The translations under genes were made by a program, and so were the position numbers. A stretch of 64,000 nt of DNA from Paenibacillus albus (GTDB taxonomy: Bacteria; Bacillota; Bacilli; Paenibacillales; Paenibacillaceae), in assembly GCF_003952225.1 (NCBI RefSeq), contig NZ_CP034437.1:1593501-1657500 (forward strand), in the 5' to 3' direction. The notes under the pieces are model-generated. The model was not told the DNA's origin. It did no database searches and was given only the letters and a program-made list of their open reading frames with translations. This document shows, in pieces, positions 33,049-42,886 of the stretch (within the stretch, counting starts at the first letter, position 1; each line of letters starts with the position of its first letter).

Positions 33049-35686
33049 CAGCTCGCAGGGAGCGCAGCCGAGACGGCAGCGGGAACGAGAAAGCTTGCAT
33101 TTCTTCAGCTTCTTGCCGAGGCGGCTGGTAACGAGCCTTTTGTTATACGGGCTTATTGTGGAGTGGCTGCTGCCGCTTGCGCAGGTGAAGGATTTTACAG
33201 AGCTGAGTGAGCTTCGTCCGCTCATTATTGCTGTCGGCCTGTTTCTGGCTGTCGGTCTGTTCGTGCCGCCAACCTGGGCTACCATGCTGCTGAATGCTGT
33301 CATCACGGTAGGGACTGTACTTGTGATGTTCAGCGTCCACTATGCCTCTTGGCATGAAAGTGTGAGCGGTCTTCTTGAGGGACTGAAGAATGATGCGATC
33401 CAACTGGCGAGTGGCAAAATAGTCCTTAGCGGAGAAACGCGCACCTTACTCCTTGTCGGCGGGCTTGGGATGATGGCTATAGCCGTGCAATCGCTGGTCT
33501 GGCTGCGTCAGTGGGGGCTCGGACTGGCCGGACTGACCGCGCTGTATTTGCTGCTGCTCTATAGTTTCCTAGGGCTGGACGTGCTGCCGGGATTGAAGCG
33601 GGCATGTGCGGAAGGGCTGCTGCTAGGGGCGCTCGTAACGGTGCCGCGACTGGAACGATTGCTCGGCAGTTCAACGTTGTTTGATGGCCGTGCGGTGAAG
33701 AAGTCGTTCGTGGGCTGGGCAGTGAATTGGTGGAACGGGACAGCATGGCTCGCTGTTATCGTGCTGACTGCTGCTATTGTTGCGTCGTGGAGCTTGGCAA
33801 AGCCCGTTGCATCCGACGAGCCTGCGCCTTGGGCTGCTGAAGCGATAGATTGGGGGCAGGACCGGCTGTTGGAGAAGCAGGGCGATCATGGCCATTCAAA
33901 CGGCCAAAGAGCAGTTGCGGAAGAAGCGATGGCCGCTACGGGCTTAGGAGAGCCTAGCCGAACAGGCTATGGCTTCGATGATTCTGCGCTTGGCGGTCCG
34001 ATTACTCCGGATAACGCGCCTGTGTTTACTGTGAATGCGAAGGAAAATGCTTATTTGCGCGGGGAGAGCAAATCGTTCTATACCGGCAAAGGCTGGGAGC
34101 AGGACGAGCATGCATGGCATACGGTAAGCGTCCCGGACGCGCAGGCAGAGCATCGTGACGTGATGGGGAGCGGTGATAGCGGGAACGTTGGCGAGAACAA
34201 GGAAAGCGGTAATGCTGCTTCAGTTGGAGCGAATGAGGAAAATCGAGCCGGGGCCGCGAGCGGCGAGAATGACGGCGATTCGGCCAGCGATGTGTTTGTG
34301 CAGACGATTACAGCAGCCTATCCGGCTGCCGGCTGGCCTCTGTTTGCTGGCAGCGCAGATGCGAAAGTGACCGATATCCATACCGTGAACGGGTCAGGCG
34401 ATACCACTTCGTACCGTCAGGACGCCGAAACCGGGGCGCTCTATCCGTCATCGGAGGAAGACCGTATCGTTCGTTATACGGTGGAGTCCGTTATGCCCGA
34501 TGAGGCGTTAAAGCGGCTGCGGCAGATGGAGTCTTCGGTTGATGCAAGTTCAAATAGTTCTACGGGAGGCGCGGGTGGTTCCCAGACCGCTTTTGTTGAA
34601 ACTTCAGCGCTGGATGATTCCTATACGCAGCTGCCTGAACAGCTGCCTGCTCGGATCGGCACGCTGACCTCGGAGATTTTGGCCGCAGCTGGCAATCCGA
34701 TGAACCGCTACGAGCAGGTGAAAGCGGTGGAAGGGTATCTCCGCAGCAACTATAAGTACACGTTGAAGCCTAAGGCTGCAGCATCTAACGTCGACTTTGT
34801 CGATGATTTCTTGTTTACTCAACGGGAAGGCTATTGCGTGCATTTCGCTACAGCGATGGCCGTTATGCTGAGGACGCAGGGGATCCCTGCGCGGTATGTG
34901 AAGGGCTTTGCGCCGGGCGAGCCTGCCGAAGAGGTGGCAGCAGGCGGAGCCGGGCTGTACACCGTTCGTGCAAGTGATGCGCACGCATGGGTAGAGGTCT
35001 TCTTCCCTAGCGTCGGCTGGGTGGCATTCGAGCCGACGCCGGGCTTTACGGCACCGGGCAGCGGTGCTGCCGTAAGCGATGCCTTATCGGCTGGGACAGC
35101 AGGCGATGAGGCGAAGCCTGCACTTGCCGCAGGTGCAGACGGCGCTGCGGCTGGCGGCGAAGCCGCTCGCGCCCGCACGCTGGCGGGGCGCGCGGCAGCG
35201 CAGCTGCATGCGGCGGCGGTGCAAGCCGCCGCTGCCGCGCAGCGCGGGGCGCACGCCCTCGCGCAGGCGGCGCAAGGCGCCATGGCCGCTCCGCCGTGGG
35301 CCATGGCCCTCATCGCCGCAGGCGCTACCGGCGCGGCCGGGCTCGCGCTTGCGGCGCGGCGGCGCAGCGAACGCTTCGCGTTCGTGGGGGCGCTGCATCG
35401 CTATGGCAGCGCCCTTGAGGCGGGCCGGCATGCCGCGGCCCGCAGGCAGTTCCTCCAGCTCGCGGATGCCTGCTGGCGCGAGCTGTACAAGCGATGCGGT
35501 GCGAAGCCGATGCACCGCACCGCGCGGGAGTATGCGGCAGAGCTTAGCTTGCCGCCGCATACCGCGCAGCTAGTCGCGGATTTGGTGCGCTGGGAAGAAG
35601 CAGCGCGCTTCGACGTCAGCTGGCAGAACCAGCCGACGAAGGCGCAATTGACCGAGCTGGTCGCGAAGCTCAAATCCAGCGAGTAA
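33026..35686 (+). CDS. Transglutaminase-like membrane protein (TgpA type)
   Basis: An 886-residue protein. About seven N-terminal membrane helices are followed by an extracytoplasmic region and a transglutaminase-like domain with the Cys-His-Asp triad in [28 protein letters not shown] and [11 protein letters not shown] final membrane helix, [20 protein letters not shown], precedes a cytoplasmic DUF4129-like C-terminus. Before that helix lies an extremely Ala-rich, GC-rich linker (about residues 690-750). Bacillus orthologues (yebA type) act on the envelope but substrates are unknown. The ATG at 33026 overlaps the DUF58 gene. Confidence 0.88.
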   Translation: MSAVQGADSSQGAQPRRQRERESLHFFSFLPRRLVTSLLLYGLIVEWLLPLAQVKDFTELSELRPLIIAVGLFLAVGLFVPPTWATMLLNAVITVGTVLVMFSVHYASWHESVSGLLEGLKNDAIQLASGKIVLSGETRTLLLVGGLGMMAIAVQSLVWLRQWGLGLAGLTALYLLLLYSFLGLDVLPGLKRACAEGLLLGALVTVPRLERLLGSSTLFDGRAVKKSFVGWAVNWWNGTAWLAVIVLTAAIVASWSLAKPVASDEPAPWAAEAIDWGQDRLLEKQGDHGHSNGQRAVAEEAMAATGLGEPSRTGYGFDDSALGGPITPDNAPVFTVNAKENAYLRGESKSFYTGKGWEQDEHAWHTVSVPDAQAEHRDVMGSGDSGNVGENKESGNAASVGANEENRAGAASGENDGDSASDVFVQTITAAYPAAGWPLFAGSADAKVTDIHTVNGSGDTTSYRQDAETGALYPSSEEDRIVRYTVESVMPDEALKRLRQMESSVDASSNSSTGGAGGSQTAFVETSALDDSYTQLPEQLPARIGTLTSEILAAAGNPMNRYEQVKAVEGYLRSNYKYTLKPKAAASNVDFVDDFLFTQREGYCVHFATAMAVMLRTQGIPARYVKGFAPGEPAEEVAAGGAGLYTVRASDAHAWVEVFFPSVGWVAFEPTPGFTAPGSGAAVSDALSAGTAGDEAKPALAAGADGAAAGGEAARARTLAGRAAAQLHAAAVQAAAAAQRGAHALAQAAQGAMAAPPWAMALIAAGATGAAGLALAARRRSERFAFVGALHRYGSALEAGRHAAARRQFLQLADACWRELYKRCGAKPMHRTAREYAAELSLPPHTAQLVADLVRWEEAARFDVSWQNQPTKAQLTELVAKLKSSE

Positions 35687-35769
35687 TTTTAGTTCCTTAA
35701 CCGCTAACGGTTGTGACGAATGCTATTTCGGCCCAAACGGCTTTGCTGCCTTAATAGTTCTCTACACAC

Positions 35770-35804
35770 AAAGAGGGTGCAGACTCCAAGTCTGCACCCT
35801 CTTT
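35770..35804. terminator. Bidirectional terminator between TgpA and bactofilin genes
   Basis: Perfect stem AAAGAGGGTGCAGACT / AGTCTGCACCCTCTTT with loop CCA; A-rich and T-rich flanks serve both convergent genes. Confidence 0.93.
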
Positions 35805-35809
35805 TCATA

Positions 35810-37102
35810 CTACCAATTTCTAAGCAAAGCTGCTGCTTCCGCAGCGTTTCGGTCGTTTGCCGACTCGCGCTCCTGATGTTCCAGCTCACTCGCGGTTTCG
35901 CTGCCATTCGCGCGATTCTCGAACCCGTAGCCGTATACGTTGTTGGACTGCGGCTCGATAACAACAGTCCTCGTGCTCTCTAGCCCGGGTAGGATCACTG
36001 TCTCAACCGCTGCCGCATTCACGCCATCAACGCTCTCCGCACTCAAGCTCTCGACCGCTTCCGCATTCACGCCATCAACGCTCTCCGCACTCAAGCTCTC
36101 GACCGCTATCGCATTCACGCCATCAACGCTCTCCGCACTCAAGCCCTCGACCGCTATCGCATTCGCGCTCACAGCAGCTTCATCATCCGCCTCGCCGACA
36201 CTCACCAGCTCAACAGTGGCATCCTCATCAACAAACGCCGTCACTGCCTCAACATCTGCAATCTCCGCCGTCACTGCCTCGACTGCTTCAACTACCGCCT
36301 CGTCCACAGCCGCCGCCGCACTCGCCTGCGCAATAAGAATTCCGCTGAGCGCAGCGCGTTCCTCCGCATTCAAACCTTCGTTCAACCGGCTGCTCACCGC
36401 TCGCGCCGCTGCTGCATTTTCGCCGGATTCCTTCGCACTCCCAGCAATGCTATGTATAAAAGCTCTTCCGCTCTCTCTAAGTGGATCCGTTACTATGCTT
36501 TCATTGTTTTCTTTAGCCGCTTCTTTAGCCGCTCCTGTTGCATTCGCATTCAATTCTTCTACCTCAGCTGCGCCATCCGCCGGCTTTTCAATCGCCCGAT
36601 AGCTGATTTTCTTCGGAATGGCAGGTACTTCACCCGCGGCAAAATCGCGACGATCATAACCGCTGCGGCGCTCTTCGCCAGCATAAGGAAGGTTCGACAC
36701 GCGGCGTTCAATGCCTGTTCGGCGTTCCATCGGATTCAAGGCCACAGGCTCGGCCTGATCCATCGCACTGCTGCCTTGCAGCAAGCCGCCTTCTTCAATC
36801 GTTAGCGAGGCTGCCGTCATATTGCCGTACAGCTTGCCTGTCGACATGATCGTCAGCTTCCCGGTAATCGTCACATTGCCATTCACTTGACCGGCAAGCA
36901 CGACGTTATTCGCTGTAATATTCGAGACGGCAAAGCCGCTCTCCCCAAGAATGACATCGCCCTCGCACGAAATATCGCCTCGAAGCTGTCCTTCCAGACG
37001 CAGACTGCCAGCTGTACGAATGGTACCTTCTACGATGGTGCCTTCACCAATAAAGGTATCAGTCATTTTGGAACTAATCTTGTCCTTTTTCCACTTGAAC
37101 AT
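35810..37102 (-). CDS. Bactofilin with a long repetitive C-terminal tail
   Basis: A cytoskeletal polymer-forming protein. Residues 13-115 form the bactofilin beta-helix: TFIGEGTIVEGTIRTAGSLR, EGDVILGESG and VVLAGQVNGNVTITGKLTIM. Most bactofilins have 120-200 residues; this one has 430. The extra part is a charged linker with MERRTGIERRVSN and EERRSGYDRRDF, then an acidic Ala/Val/Glu/Ser tail with three copies of a 16-residue unit, VNAIAVESLSAESVDG. The upstream M23 peptidase gene overlaps it by 29 bp. Bactofilins commonly pair with M23 peptidases to localise wall remodelling. Confidence 0.9.
   Translation of the reverse strand: MFKWKKDKISSKMTDTFIGEGTIVEGTIRTAGSLRLEGQLRGDISCEGDVILGESGFAVSNITANNVVLAGQVNGNVTITGKLTIMSTGKLYGNMTAASLTIEEGGLLQGSSAMDQAEPVALNPMERRTGIERRVSNLPYAGEERRSGYDRRDFAAGEVPAIPKKISYRAIEKPADGAAEVEELNANATGAAKEAAKENNESIVTDPLRESGRAFIHSIAGSAKESGENAAAARAVSSRLNEGLNAEERAALSGILIAQASAAAAVDEAVVEAVEAVTAEIADVEAVTAFVDEDATVELVSVGEADDEAAVSANAIAVEGLSAESVDGVNAIAVESLSAESVDGVNAEAVESLSAESVDGVNAAAVETVILPGLESTRTVVIEPQSNNVYGYGFENRANGSETASELEHQERESANDRNAAEAAALLRNW
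36015..36170 (-). repeat. 48-bp in-frame tandem repeat in the bactofilin tail
   Basis: Unit starts at 36015, 36063, 36111 and 36159 (the last partial), a 48-bp period encoding the 16-residue repeat. Copies differ by one or two codons, as expected from recent expansion by slippage or recombination. Confidence 0.88.
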
Positions 37103-38084
37103 TCGCTGAACTCCCCTTTATCGCCATTTTTAAATAAGGTCTTGGATCGACGGATACGCCATGCTTCACGACTTCAAAATGAAGGTGAGGCCCTGTGCTT
37201 CTCCCCGTAGAACCGATCTCGCCGATGATATCACCTTGCTGAACGCGGTCCCCGGTATGCGCCAATATTTTGCTCAGATGAAAATATCTTGTCGTAAGTC
37301 CCATCGCATGCGTAATCGTCACATAATTGCCGCGCTCGCTCATCGTACCGGTATCGGAGATCTGGCCGTCGGCTGCCGCATATACGGAATCCCCTCTGTG
37401 TCCTGCGATATCAATGCCTTTATGTACGCCGGCCTCGCCGGAGAATGGATCCATCCGAACGCCGAAGAATGAGGTGATCCGCTGCGATTGTGTGGGCCAG
37501 TATGTCGGCGTAACACGAAGCGTTTGCAGTCGCTTCTGGGCTTGTTCTTTGGTCGAGTCGAGACGATCCCTCAAGTCGGAGATCTCATCCCCAAGCGAGC
37601 TGAAAATCATCCCTGTATCGTGAGCCAGGTCCACAATGTCAGCATCTTGAACAGCCACGAATTCACCGCCCACGCCGGTATCGTCTGACTCAGCGGCAGC
37701 GGTTTCTTTGGGCAGGCCGACAAGCGACTTTACATCGGATTCCAGCTTGTTCAGTTCCTCGACGCGCAGTTCAACCGACTCCGCCTGCTGTGCAAGCTCG
37801 GCTAGCTCGTTCTGCAGCTGCTTAATCGTTCCTTCTTTCTTGGCTAGCTGCGATGTATAGGCTTCATTCGTGGAAGTAAGCTTACTGTGAAGTTGATCCA
37901 GCTGTCCGCGCGCACGATCATGCAGCAGGTACAGAGTTGATGCTATAGCGATCAGCAATACGATGATGACTGGAAGCATGGCTAGAATGAAGGTATGCAC
38001 CCGAAAGCGCAGTACTGGTCTTGCGCCGTCCGGTAAGACAAGAAAAGTGAAATGCTTGTTACGAGGGACTACGGATTTTCTCAT
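37074..38084 (-). CDS. M23 family peptidase, membrane-anchored
   Basis: A 336-residue peptidoglycan hydrolase. A short cytoplasmic segment and one membrane helix (TFILAMLPVIIVLLIAIAS) are followed by a coiled coil (about residues 60-115) and a C-terminal LytM domain with zinc ligands in VHKGIDIAG and HLHFEVV and a supporting THAMGLTTRYFHL. The metal site looks complete, so it is probably an active endopeptidase rather than an EnvC-like activator. The ATG at 38084 has GGGAGGTAGAC upstream. Its end overlaps the bactofilin start by 29 bp, a classic bactofilin-peptidase pair. Confidence 0.92.
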   Translation of the reverse strand: MRKSVVPRNKHFTFLVLPDGARPVLRFRVHTFILAMLPVIIVLLIAIASTLYLLHDRARGQLDQLHSKLTSTNEAYTSQLAKKEGTIKQLQNELAELAQQAESVELRVEELNKLESDVKSLVGLPKETAAAESDDTGVGGEFVAVQDADIVDLAHDTGMIFSSLGDEISDLRDRLDSTKEQAQKRLQTLRVTPTYWPTQSQRITSFFGVRMDPFSGEAGVHKGIDIAGHRGDSVYAAADGQISDTGTMSERGNYVTITHAMGLTTRYFHLSKILAHTGDRVQQGDIIGEIGSTGRSTGPHLHFEVVKHGVSVDPRPYLKMAIKGSSANVQVEKGQD

Positions 38085-38276
38085 GTCTACCTCCCAAAAA
38101 ATGTTTAAAGAGTGATTCATTCCCGTTCAAAAAAGCATACACCGATATTAATCGGCAACCTAGGTCTAAAAACTTAGATTTCGTAAAAAAACGTCGAAAA
38201 AAAGGATTTTGTCCCGATATAGCGAATTGATTCAACTAATATTGCTAGCTTCACGTAAACGAACGGGGGATATTTG

Positions 38277-39410
38277 GTGATTAAACTCGCAGGCATAGAT
38301 ATAGGGAACGATAGTGTGAAACTGGTTGTAGACGGCTCTTCTGAGCCGATAGTCGTACCGAGCATCCTCTCTCCTGGCTATGAGAGACATGTGTTTCAGG
38401 AAGAAGATTCGCCGCTAAAGGCGCTTGACGTGCGGGTATACAGCCCGAAGCTGAAGAAGAACAATCAGCGTTATTTCGTAGGTCTATTGGCGATGGAGGA
38501 TCAAGACAATTCCGAGCTGGAAGAAACGGATAACAAAGCGACTAGCGATCAAGCGTTAATCGTTGCGTTGACGGCTCTAGCCTATGCGGGTCTGACAAGC
38601 CAGAACTATGAAACGGTTGAAGGACAGTCCACGCAGGTTGTGGAGTATATCATCGGAACAGGTCTTCCGGTTCGTACATATGCAGGCTTTCACAAAAGCT
38701 TTGAAGAGCGTCTGGTCGGCGAGCATGAAGTGTCGTTCCTATCGACGCCGAAGCTGCGCGGCCGCACGATTCGTGTCATTATTAAACGTGCGGTTATATC
38801 CATCGAAGGCGCTGCGGCGCTATTCCACATGGCGACTCACGACAACCTGTCGGTTCGCAATGAAGAGCTGTACTACGGCTGCATCGGCATTTGCGAGATG
38901 GGCGCTTTAACGACTGATTTTCCGGTTATCAGACGGATGAGCATCGACAATCAGCACAGCACGGGCGAACAGTTCGGCCTAGCGAGCTACCTCGATAACA
39001 TTATCCGCGACGTCGAAGATGAGTTCGGTCACCGCTTCCAAAGCCGGACGAAGCTGATTCAGCGGATCAAGGCGCGCGATTATGTCATCCAGCGAATTGG
39101 AGAAGGGCAGGCGGACATTCGTCCAATCGTCGACAACTACTTCACTCGCGCGGCGAACAAAGTCGTGGATCTGATTCTGAAACGCTGGAAGAAGAATCCG
39201 GACATTCAATGCTTCTACGTTCTCGGCGGTGGGGCAATTGCACTGCGCGAGTACATCAATGAAGCGGCAGGAAACGTGCGTCTTCGTTTCGTAACGGAGA
39301 GCGAATTCCAGAACGTTTACGGTTATCTGAAGCTTGCGCGGAACAAGCAGAATCAGGCGCTTGCGACGCAGCAGCAAACAGCGGCATCGAGCGAGCAGCC
39401 GCAGGAATAA
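38277..39410 (+). CDS. ParM/Alp-type actin-like ATPase
   Basis: A 377-residue actin-fold protein. Phosphate-binding segments are LAGIDIGNDSVKLVVDG at the N-terminus, CEMGALTTDFPVI in the middle, and CFYVLGGGAIALREYINEAA near the C-terminus, as in the ParM/AlfA/Alp7A group. These usually segregate plasmids, but nothing plasmid-like (ParR, parC repeats, replication genes) is adjacent, so this is probably a chromosomal homologue of unknown role. The GTG at 38277 lies 6 bp after ACGGGGGA. It is divergent from the M23-bactofilin pair, so the three could form a cytoskeletal/wall module. The C-terminus is a short Gln/Ala/Ser tail. Confidence 0.85.
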   Translation: MIKLAGIDIGNDSVKLVVDGSSEPIVVPSILSPGYERHVFQEEDSPLKALDVRVYSPKLKKNNQRYFVGLLAMEDQDNSELEETDNKATSDQALIVALTALAYAGLTSQNYETVEGQSTQVVEYIIGTGLPVRTYAGFHKSFEERLVGEHEVSFLSTPKLRGRTIRVIIKRAVISIEGAAALFHMATHDNLSVRNEELYYGCIGICEMGALTTDFPVIRRMSIDNQHSTGEQFGLASYLDNIIRDVEDEFGHRFQSRTKLIQRIKARDYVIQRIGEGQADIRPIVDNYFTRAANKVVDLILKRWKKNPDIQCFYVLGGGAIALREYINEAAGNVRLRFVTESEFQNVYGYLKLARNKQNQALATQQQTAASSEQPQE

Positions 39411-39425
39411 TACGAAAAATAAAGA

Positions 39426-39497
39426 AGAAGCATGGGACCATATCTCCCATGCTTCTCTCACAGCTTGCAGCAGTGACCATTGGTCGCTGCTTTTTTA
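39426..39497 (+). terminator. Two hairpins after the actin-like gene
   Basis: First a perfect AGAAGCATGGGA / TCCCATGCTTCT stem (39426-39456) without a T-run, then GCAGTGAC / GGTCGCTGC (39470-39490) followed by TTTTTT. The second is the likely terminator. Confidence 0.8.
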
Positions 39498-39709
39498 TTT
39501 TGTCGTGCCACTCCACGGCCTCTGTGTTCCGTTAGAGGTGGCCCGCTCAGCAGCCGTTCGGCACCTTCCAAACAATATGAAACGTTTACATTTTAATCAA
39601 GTTGCCCAAATGTCATTTCCTGTCCTTTTCTAAAGCTCATGCTGCCTTGACTGTCCCATACCGCCTATATATAATTGACACAATGATTTGAGGGAGGCTT
39701 CCGACAAAA

Positions 39710-41248
39710 GTGAATAAGCCAAATGAAATGATCGTCGTCCTTGATTTCGGCGGACAGTACAACCAGTTGATTGCAAGACGTATCCGGGATTTGGGCGTAT
39801 ACAGCGAATTGCTGCCTTACAATACCTCGGTAGAACGAATCCGTGAGCTGCAGCCGAAAGGCATCGTGTTCTCGGGTGGACCGGCAAGTGTATATGAGGA
39901 GAAATCGCCGCTCGTAGATCCTGCGATTTATGAGCTTGGACTGCCAATCTTCGGTATTTGCTACGGCATGCAGCTGATTGCGCACCAGCTCGATGGTAAA
40001 GTTGAGCGTGCAGGCAAGCGCGAGTACGGCAAAGCTGACGTGGCATTCGCAGCGGGCAGCGAGCTTGTGAAAGGCTTGGATTCGAACCAAACGGTATGGA
40101 TGAGCCACGGCGACCACGTTACTGAGCTGCCGGCAGGCTTCCGCGTAGATGCGAGTACGGACCATGCGCCAATTGCGGCGATGAGCCATCCGGAGCGCAA
40201 GTTGTTCGCGGTGCAATTCCACCCAGAGGTGCGTCACTCCGTTCAAGGTAACGAAATGATCCGCAACTTCCTCTACAATGTTTGCGGCTGCGAAGGCAAT
40301 TGGAGCATGAGCACGTTTATCGACGATACGATTCGTGACATCCGCGCTCAAGTCGGCAACGGCAAAGTGCTTTGCGCATTGTCCGGCGGCGTTGATTCAT
40401 CCGTTGTTGCGATCCTGCTTCACAAAGCGATCGGCGATCAACTGACTTGCATGTTCATCGATCACGGCTTGCTGCGTAAAGACGAGGCGGAAGGCGTTAT
40501 GGAGACGTTCGTCGGCAAGTTCGATATGAAAGTAGTTAAGATCGACGCGAGCGAGCGTTTCCTTGGCAAGCTGAAAGGCGTCGACGATCCGGAGCAAAAG
40601 CGTAAAATTATCGGTAACGAGTTCATTTACGTATTCCAAGAGGAGTCCGCGAAGTTCGATGACTTCGAATTCCTCGCACAAGGCACTCTCTACACGGATA
40701 TCGTGGAGAGCGGTACGGCTACAGCTCAAACGATCAAGTCCCACCACAACGTTGGCGGCTTGCCTGAAGATATTAAATTCAAGCTTGTCGAGCCGCTTAA
40801 GGCGCTCTTCAAGGATGAAGTGCGTAAAGTCGGCGAAGAGTGCGGCTTGCCAGATGCTATCGTATGGCGTCAGCCATTCCCAGGTCCGGGTCTTGCGATC
40901 CGCGTACTTGGCGAAGTGACAGATGAGAAGCTGAAGATCGTTCGCGATTCTGATGCTATTCTTCGCGATGAGATCATTAAAGCAGGTCTTGAGCGTGAAA
41001 TTTGGCAATACTTCACAGCTCTGCCGAACATGAAGAGCGTTGGCGTTATGGGCGATGCGCGTACTTATTCGTACACCGTCGGCATCCGCGCCGTTACTTC
41101 CATCGACGGCATGACGGCTGACTGGGCGCGTATTCCGTGGGATGTTCTCGAGAAAATCTCCGTACGTATCGTCAACGAAGTGGACAACGTCAACCGTATC
41201 GTGTACGACGTAACTTCCAAGCCGCCAGCTACCATCGAGTGGGAATAG
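39710..41248 (+). CDS. guaA: GMP synthase (glutamine-hydrolysing)
   Basis: Converts XMP to GMP using ATP and glutamine. The 512-residue protein has an N-terminal class I glutamine amidotransferase ([13 protein letters not shown] with Cys84; FAVQFHPEV with the catalytic His), the ATP pyrophosphatase loop [15 protein letters not shown] near residue 225, and a C-terminal dimerisation domain ending PPATIEWE, the invariant end of GuaA. Start is GTG at 39710 after GGGAGG (12-bp spacing). It is monocistronic with a terminator downstream. It supplies GMP from the IMP made by the pur operon. No riboswitch was seen in its leader. Confidence 0.97.
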   Translation: MNKPNEMIVVLDFGGQYNQLIARRIRDLGVYSELLPYNTSVERIRELQPKGIVFSGGPASVYEEKSPLVDPAIYELGLPIFGICYGMQLIAHQLDGKVERAGKREYGKADVAFAAGSELVKGLDSNQTVWMSHGDHVTELPAGFRVDASTDHAPIAAMSHPERKLFAVQFHPEVRHSVQGNEMIRNFLYNVCGCEGNWSMSTFIDDTIRDIRAQVGNGKVLCALSGGVDSSVVAILLHKAIGDQLTCMFIDHGLLRKDEAEGVMETFVGKFDMKVVKIDASERFLGKLKGVDDPEQKRKIIGNEFIYVFQEESAKFDDFEFLAQGTLYTDIVESGTATAQTIKSHHNVGGLPEDIKFKLVEPLKALFKDEVRKVGEECGLPDAIVWRQPFPGPGLAIRVLGEVTDEKLKIVRDSDAILRDEIIKAGLEREIWQYFTALPNMKSVGVMGDARTYSYTVGIRAVTSIDGMTADWARIPWDVLEKISVRIVNEVDNVNRIVYDVTSKPPATIEWE

Positions 41249-41279
41249 GCTTAAATAAATAACTAAATAAATGCAAAGA

Positions 41280-41329
41280 AAAACTCTCTTTTATCTGCGT
41301 TGTTTAGCAAATAAAAGGGAGTTTTTTTA
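41280..41329 (+). terminator. Terminator after guaA
   Basis: ACTCTCTTTTAT / ATAAAAGGGAGT stem with a 16-nt loop, followed by seven T residues. Confidence 0.85.
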
Positions 41330-41415
41330 TGCGTAATTCCAATAAAATGGTTTAAGTTTACAAAGCAATGATATAGAATCCTGTTAGGAAACCAAGAAGC
41401 AAAGGGGATTAGCTT

Positions 41416-42495
41416 GTGATTAATCTTAGAAGCATTCGATTTCGTAAGGTCGGAATAACGCTGCTTATCGTGGCGGGGTTGACGCTTGCGGCAGGTGCGG
41501 GGGCATACGCTGCAACGAAAATGACGTTGTTTGTAAATGGTAAGAAATCGGCAGTAGAGCCTGTATCCATTAAGGGTGTTACTTACGTTCCACTCCGCTC
41601 CGCAGCTGAGATGCTCGGTGCCAGTGTCAGCTACAATGCCGCTGCAAATTCAGTTACTATTGCCGGTAAGCCGGACAAGGCGCCGCTCGGCGATCGCGGG
41701 AATGAAGCGGTTGGTTCGGTGAACGGCGAAGCGATTACGAAGAACGACCTGTACAATGCGATGGCGACGCTTGGTGGCGAGCAAACGCTCAACAATCTCA
41801 TACAAGACAAGCTTGTTACTCAAGAGGCGATTAAGAAAGGTATCGTTATCAATGAGAATGATATCGAAGCGGAAATCGCGAGCATCAAGAAGCAGTTCCC
41901 GTCCGAAGCGGATTTCGAGGCTGCTCTGCAGCAAGCGGGCATGACGCTCGAGGATTTGAAGAAGCAAACGCCGATGCAGATTCGCATTCGCAAGCTCGTT
42001 CAGCCGCTTGTGAAGGTGACGGATGCAGAAGTGAAGCAATATTTTGAGGCTAATAAAGAAATGTACGATCAGCCTGAGCAGGTGAAAGCATCACATATTC
42101 TGGTCGCGACGAAAGCAGATGCTGATGCGATTATGAAGCAGCTGAAGGCTGGCGCGGATTTCGCAAAGCTGGCCAAAGAAAAGTCATTGGACACGGGAAG
42201 TAAGGAAGCTGGCGGAGATCTCGGTTACTTCGGCAAAGGAGTAATGGTGGCTGAGTTTGAGAAAGCGGCGTTCGCGCTCAAGACTGGCGAGCTTGGCGGC
42301 CCCGTTAAGACGGAGTTCGGCTATCACATCATCAAAGTATTCGACCATAAAGCAGCGAAGGCAGCGACGTTTGCAGAATATCAAGCCGAGATAAAGGAGC
42401 AGCTCATTCGCCAGAAGGTTAGCGCGCGTTCCGCTTCCTGGCTGGAGGAACTAAAGGCCAAGGCACAAATTACGAATACGCTTAATAAAGGCTAA
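41416..42495 (+). CDS. PrsA-like peptidyl-prolyl isomerase with copper-amine-oxidase N-domain
   Basis: A 359-residue exported foldase. The signal peptide (VGITLLIVAGLTLAAGAGAY, cleavage near AYAA) has no lipobox cysteine, unlike classical PrsA lipoproteins. Residues about 35-82 are a copper amine oxidase N-terminal-like domain (MTLFVNGKKSAVEPVSIKGV, YVPLRSAAEMLGASVSYN), widespread as a wall-associated domain in Paenibacillus. A SurA-like helical region follows, then a parvulin domain: ASHILVATKADADAIMKQL, AKEKSLDTGSKEAGGDLGYF and EFGYHIIKV. Start GTG at 41416 after CAAAGGGG. It probably folds secreted proteins. Confidence 0.9.
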   Translation: MINLRSIRFRKVGITLLIVAGLTLAAGAGAYAATKMTLFVNGKKSAVEPVSIKGVTYVPLRSAAEMLGASVSYNAAANSVTIAGKPDKAPLGDRGNEAVGSVNGEAITKNDLYNAMATLGGEQTLNNLIQDKLVTQEAIKKGIVINENDIEAEIASIKKQFPSEADFEAALQQAGMTLEDLKKQTPMQIRIRKLVQPLVKVTDAEVKQYFEANKEMYDQPEQVKASHILVATKADADAIMKQLKAGADFAKLAKEKSLDTGSKEAGGDLGYFGKGVMVAEFEKAAFALKTGELGGPVKTEFGYHIIKVFDHKAAKAATFAEYQAEIKEQLIRQKVSARSASWLEELKAKAQITNTLNKG

Positions 42496-42580
42496 ATAGG
42501 GAATTATACAAGAACAGTGGTTAAAGGTAACTTTTTTTAGATTATGTCAGCTATTCTTTCATTTGTGACAAGCTTTCCCA

Positions 42581-42610
42581 TTGACAGCTTAATCAGTTAC
42601 TCGCTATTAT
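42581..42610 (+). promoter_or_regulatory. Promoter of the purine permease gene
   Basis: -35 TTGACA (42581-42586) and -10 TATTAT (42605-42610) at 18-bp spacing, predicting a start about 30 bp before the riboswitch aptamer. Confidence 0.7.
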
Positions 42611-42650
42611 GTTGATTGAATCAATACGCAGCAAACACAAACAGCATATG

Positions 42651-42720
42651 TTTTCGTATAATCTCAAGAATCGGCTTGAGAGTCTCTACGAGGTCACCGT
42701 AAATGACCTGTCTACGAAAA
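42651..42720 (+). ncRNA. Purine (guanine-type) riboswitch upstream of the permease
   Basis: Matches the purine aptamer: P1 TTTTCGTA / TACGAAAA, J1/2 TATAATC, P2 and L2 around TCAAGAATCGGCTTGA, J2/3 TCTCTAC, P3 GAGGTCA / TGACCT with loop CCGTAAA. In J3/1 the specificity position reads C (GTCTACG), which pairs with guanine or hypoxanthine; adenine switches carry U. A strong intrinsic terminator follows, so ligand binding should switch the permease gene off. Confidence 0.93.
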
Positions 42721-42795
42721 AGCAAGACTATTGAACGCGCGAACGGTCCATTCGCTATGCGTTACGTCTTGTTTTGCGTGGAGCCTAGATAGAGC

Positions 42796-42834
42796 AAATG
42801 CCGATCATAATTTATGATCGGCATTTTTTTTATT
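42796..42834 (+). terminator. Riboswitch-controlled terminator before the permease
   Basis: Near-perfect AATGCCGATCATAA / TTATGATCGGCATT stem followed by TTTTTTT, 53 bp before the permease start. It is the expression platform of the riboswitch. Confidence 0.88.
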
Positions 42835-42886
42835 CTAAAGCTCCCTGTTTGTTCTGTACACATTTTTTGGGGAGGGTATTTCAAAA

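Noticed and set aside
42721..42795. A second aptamer downstream of the permease riboswitch
   Set aside because: The sequence between aptamer and terminator can pair locally (GCAAGAC with GTCTTG), but it lacks the conserved aptamer junctions and is best read as part of the expression platform.
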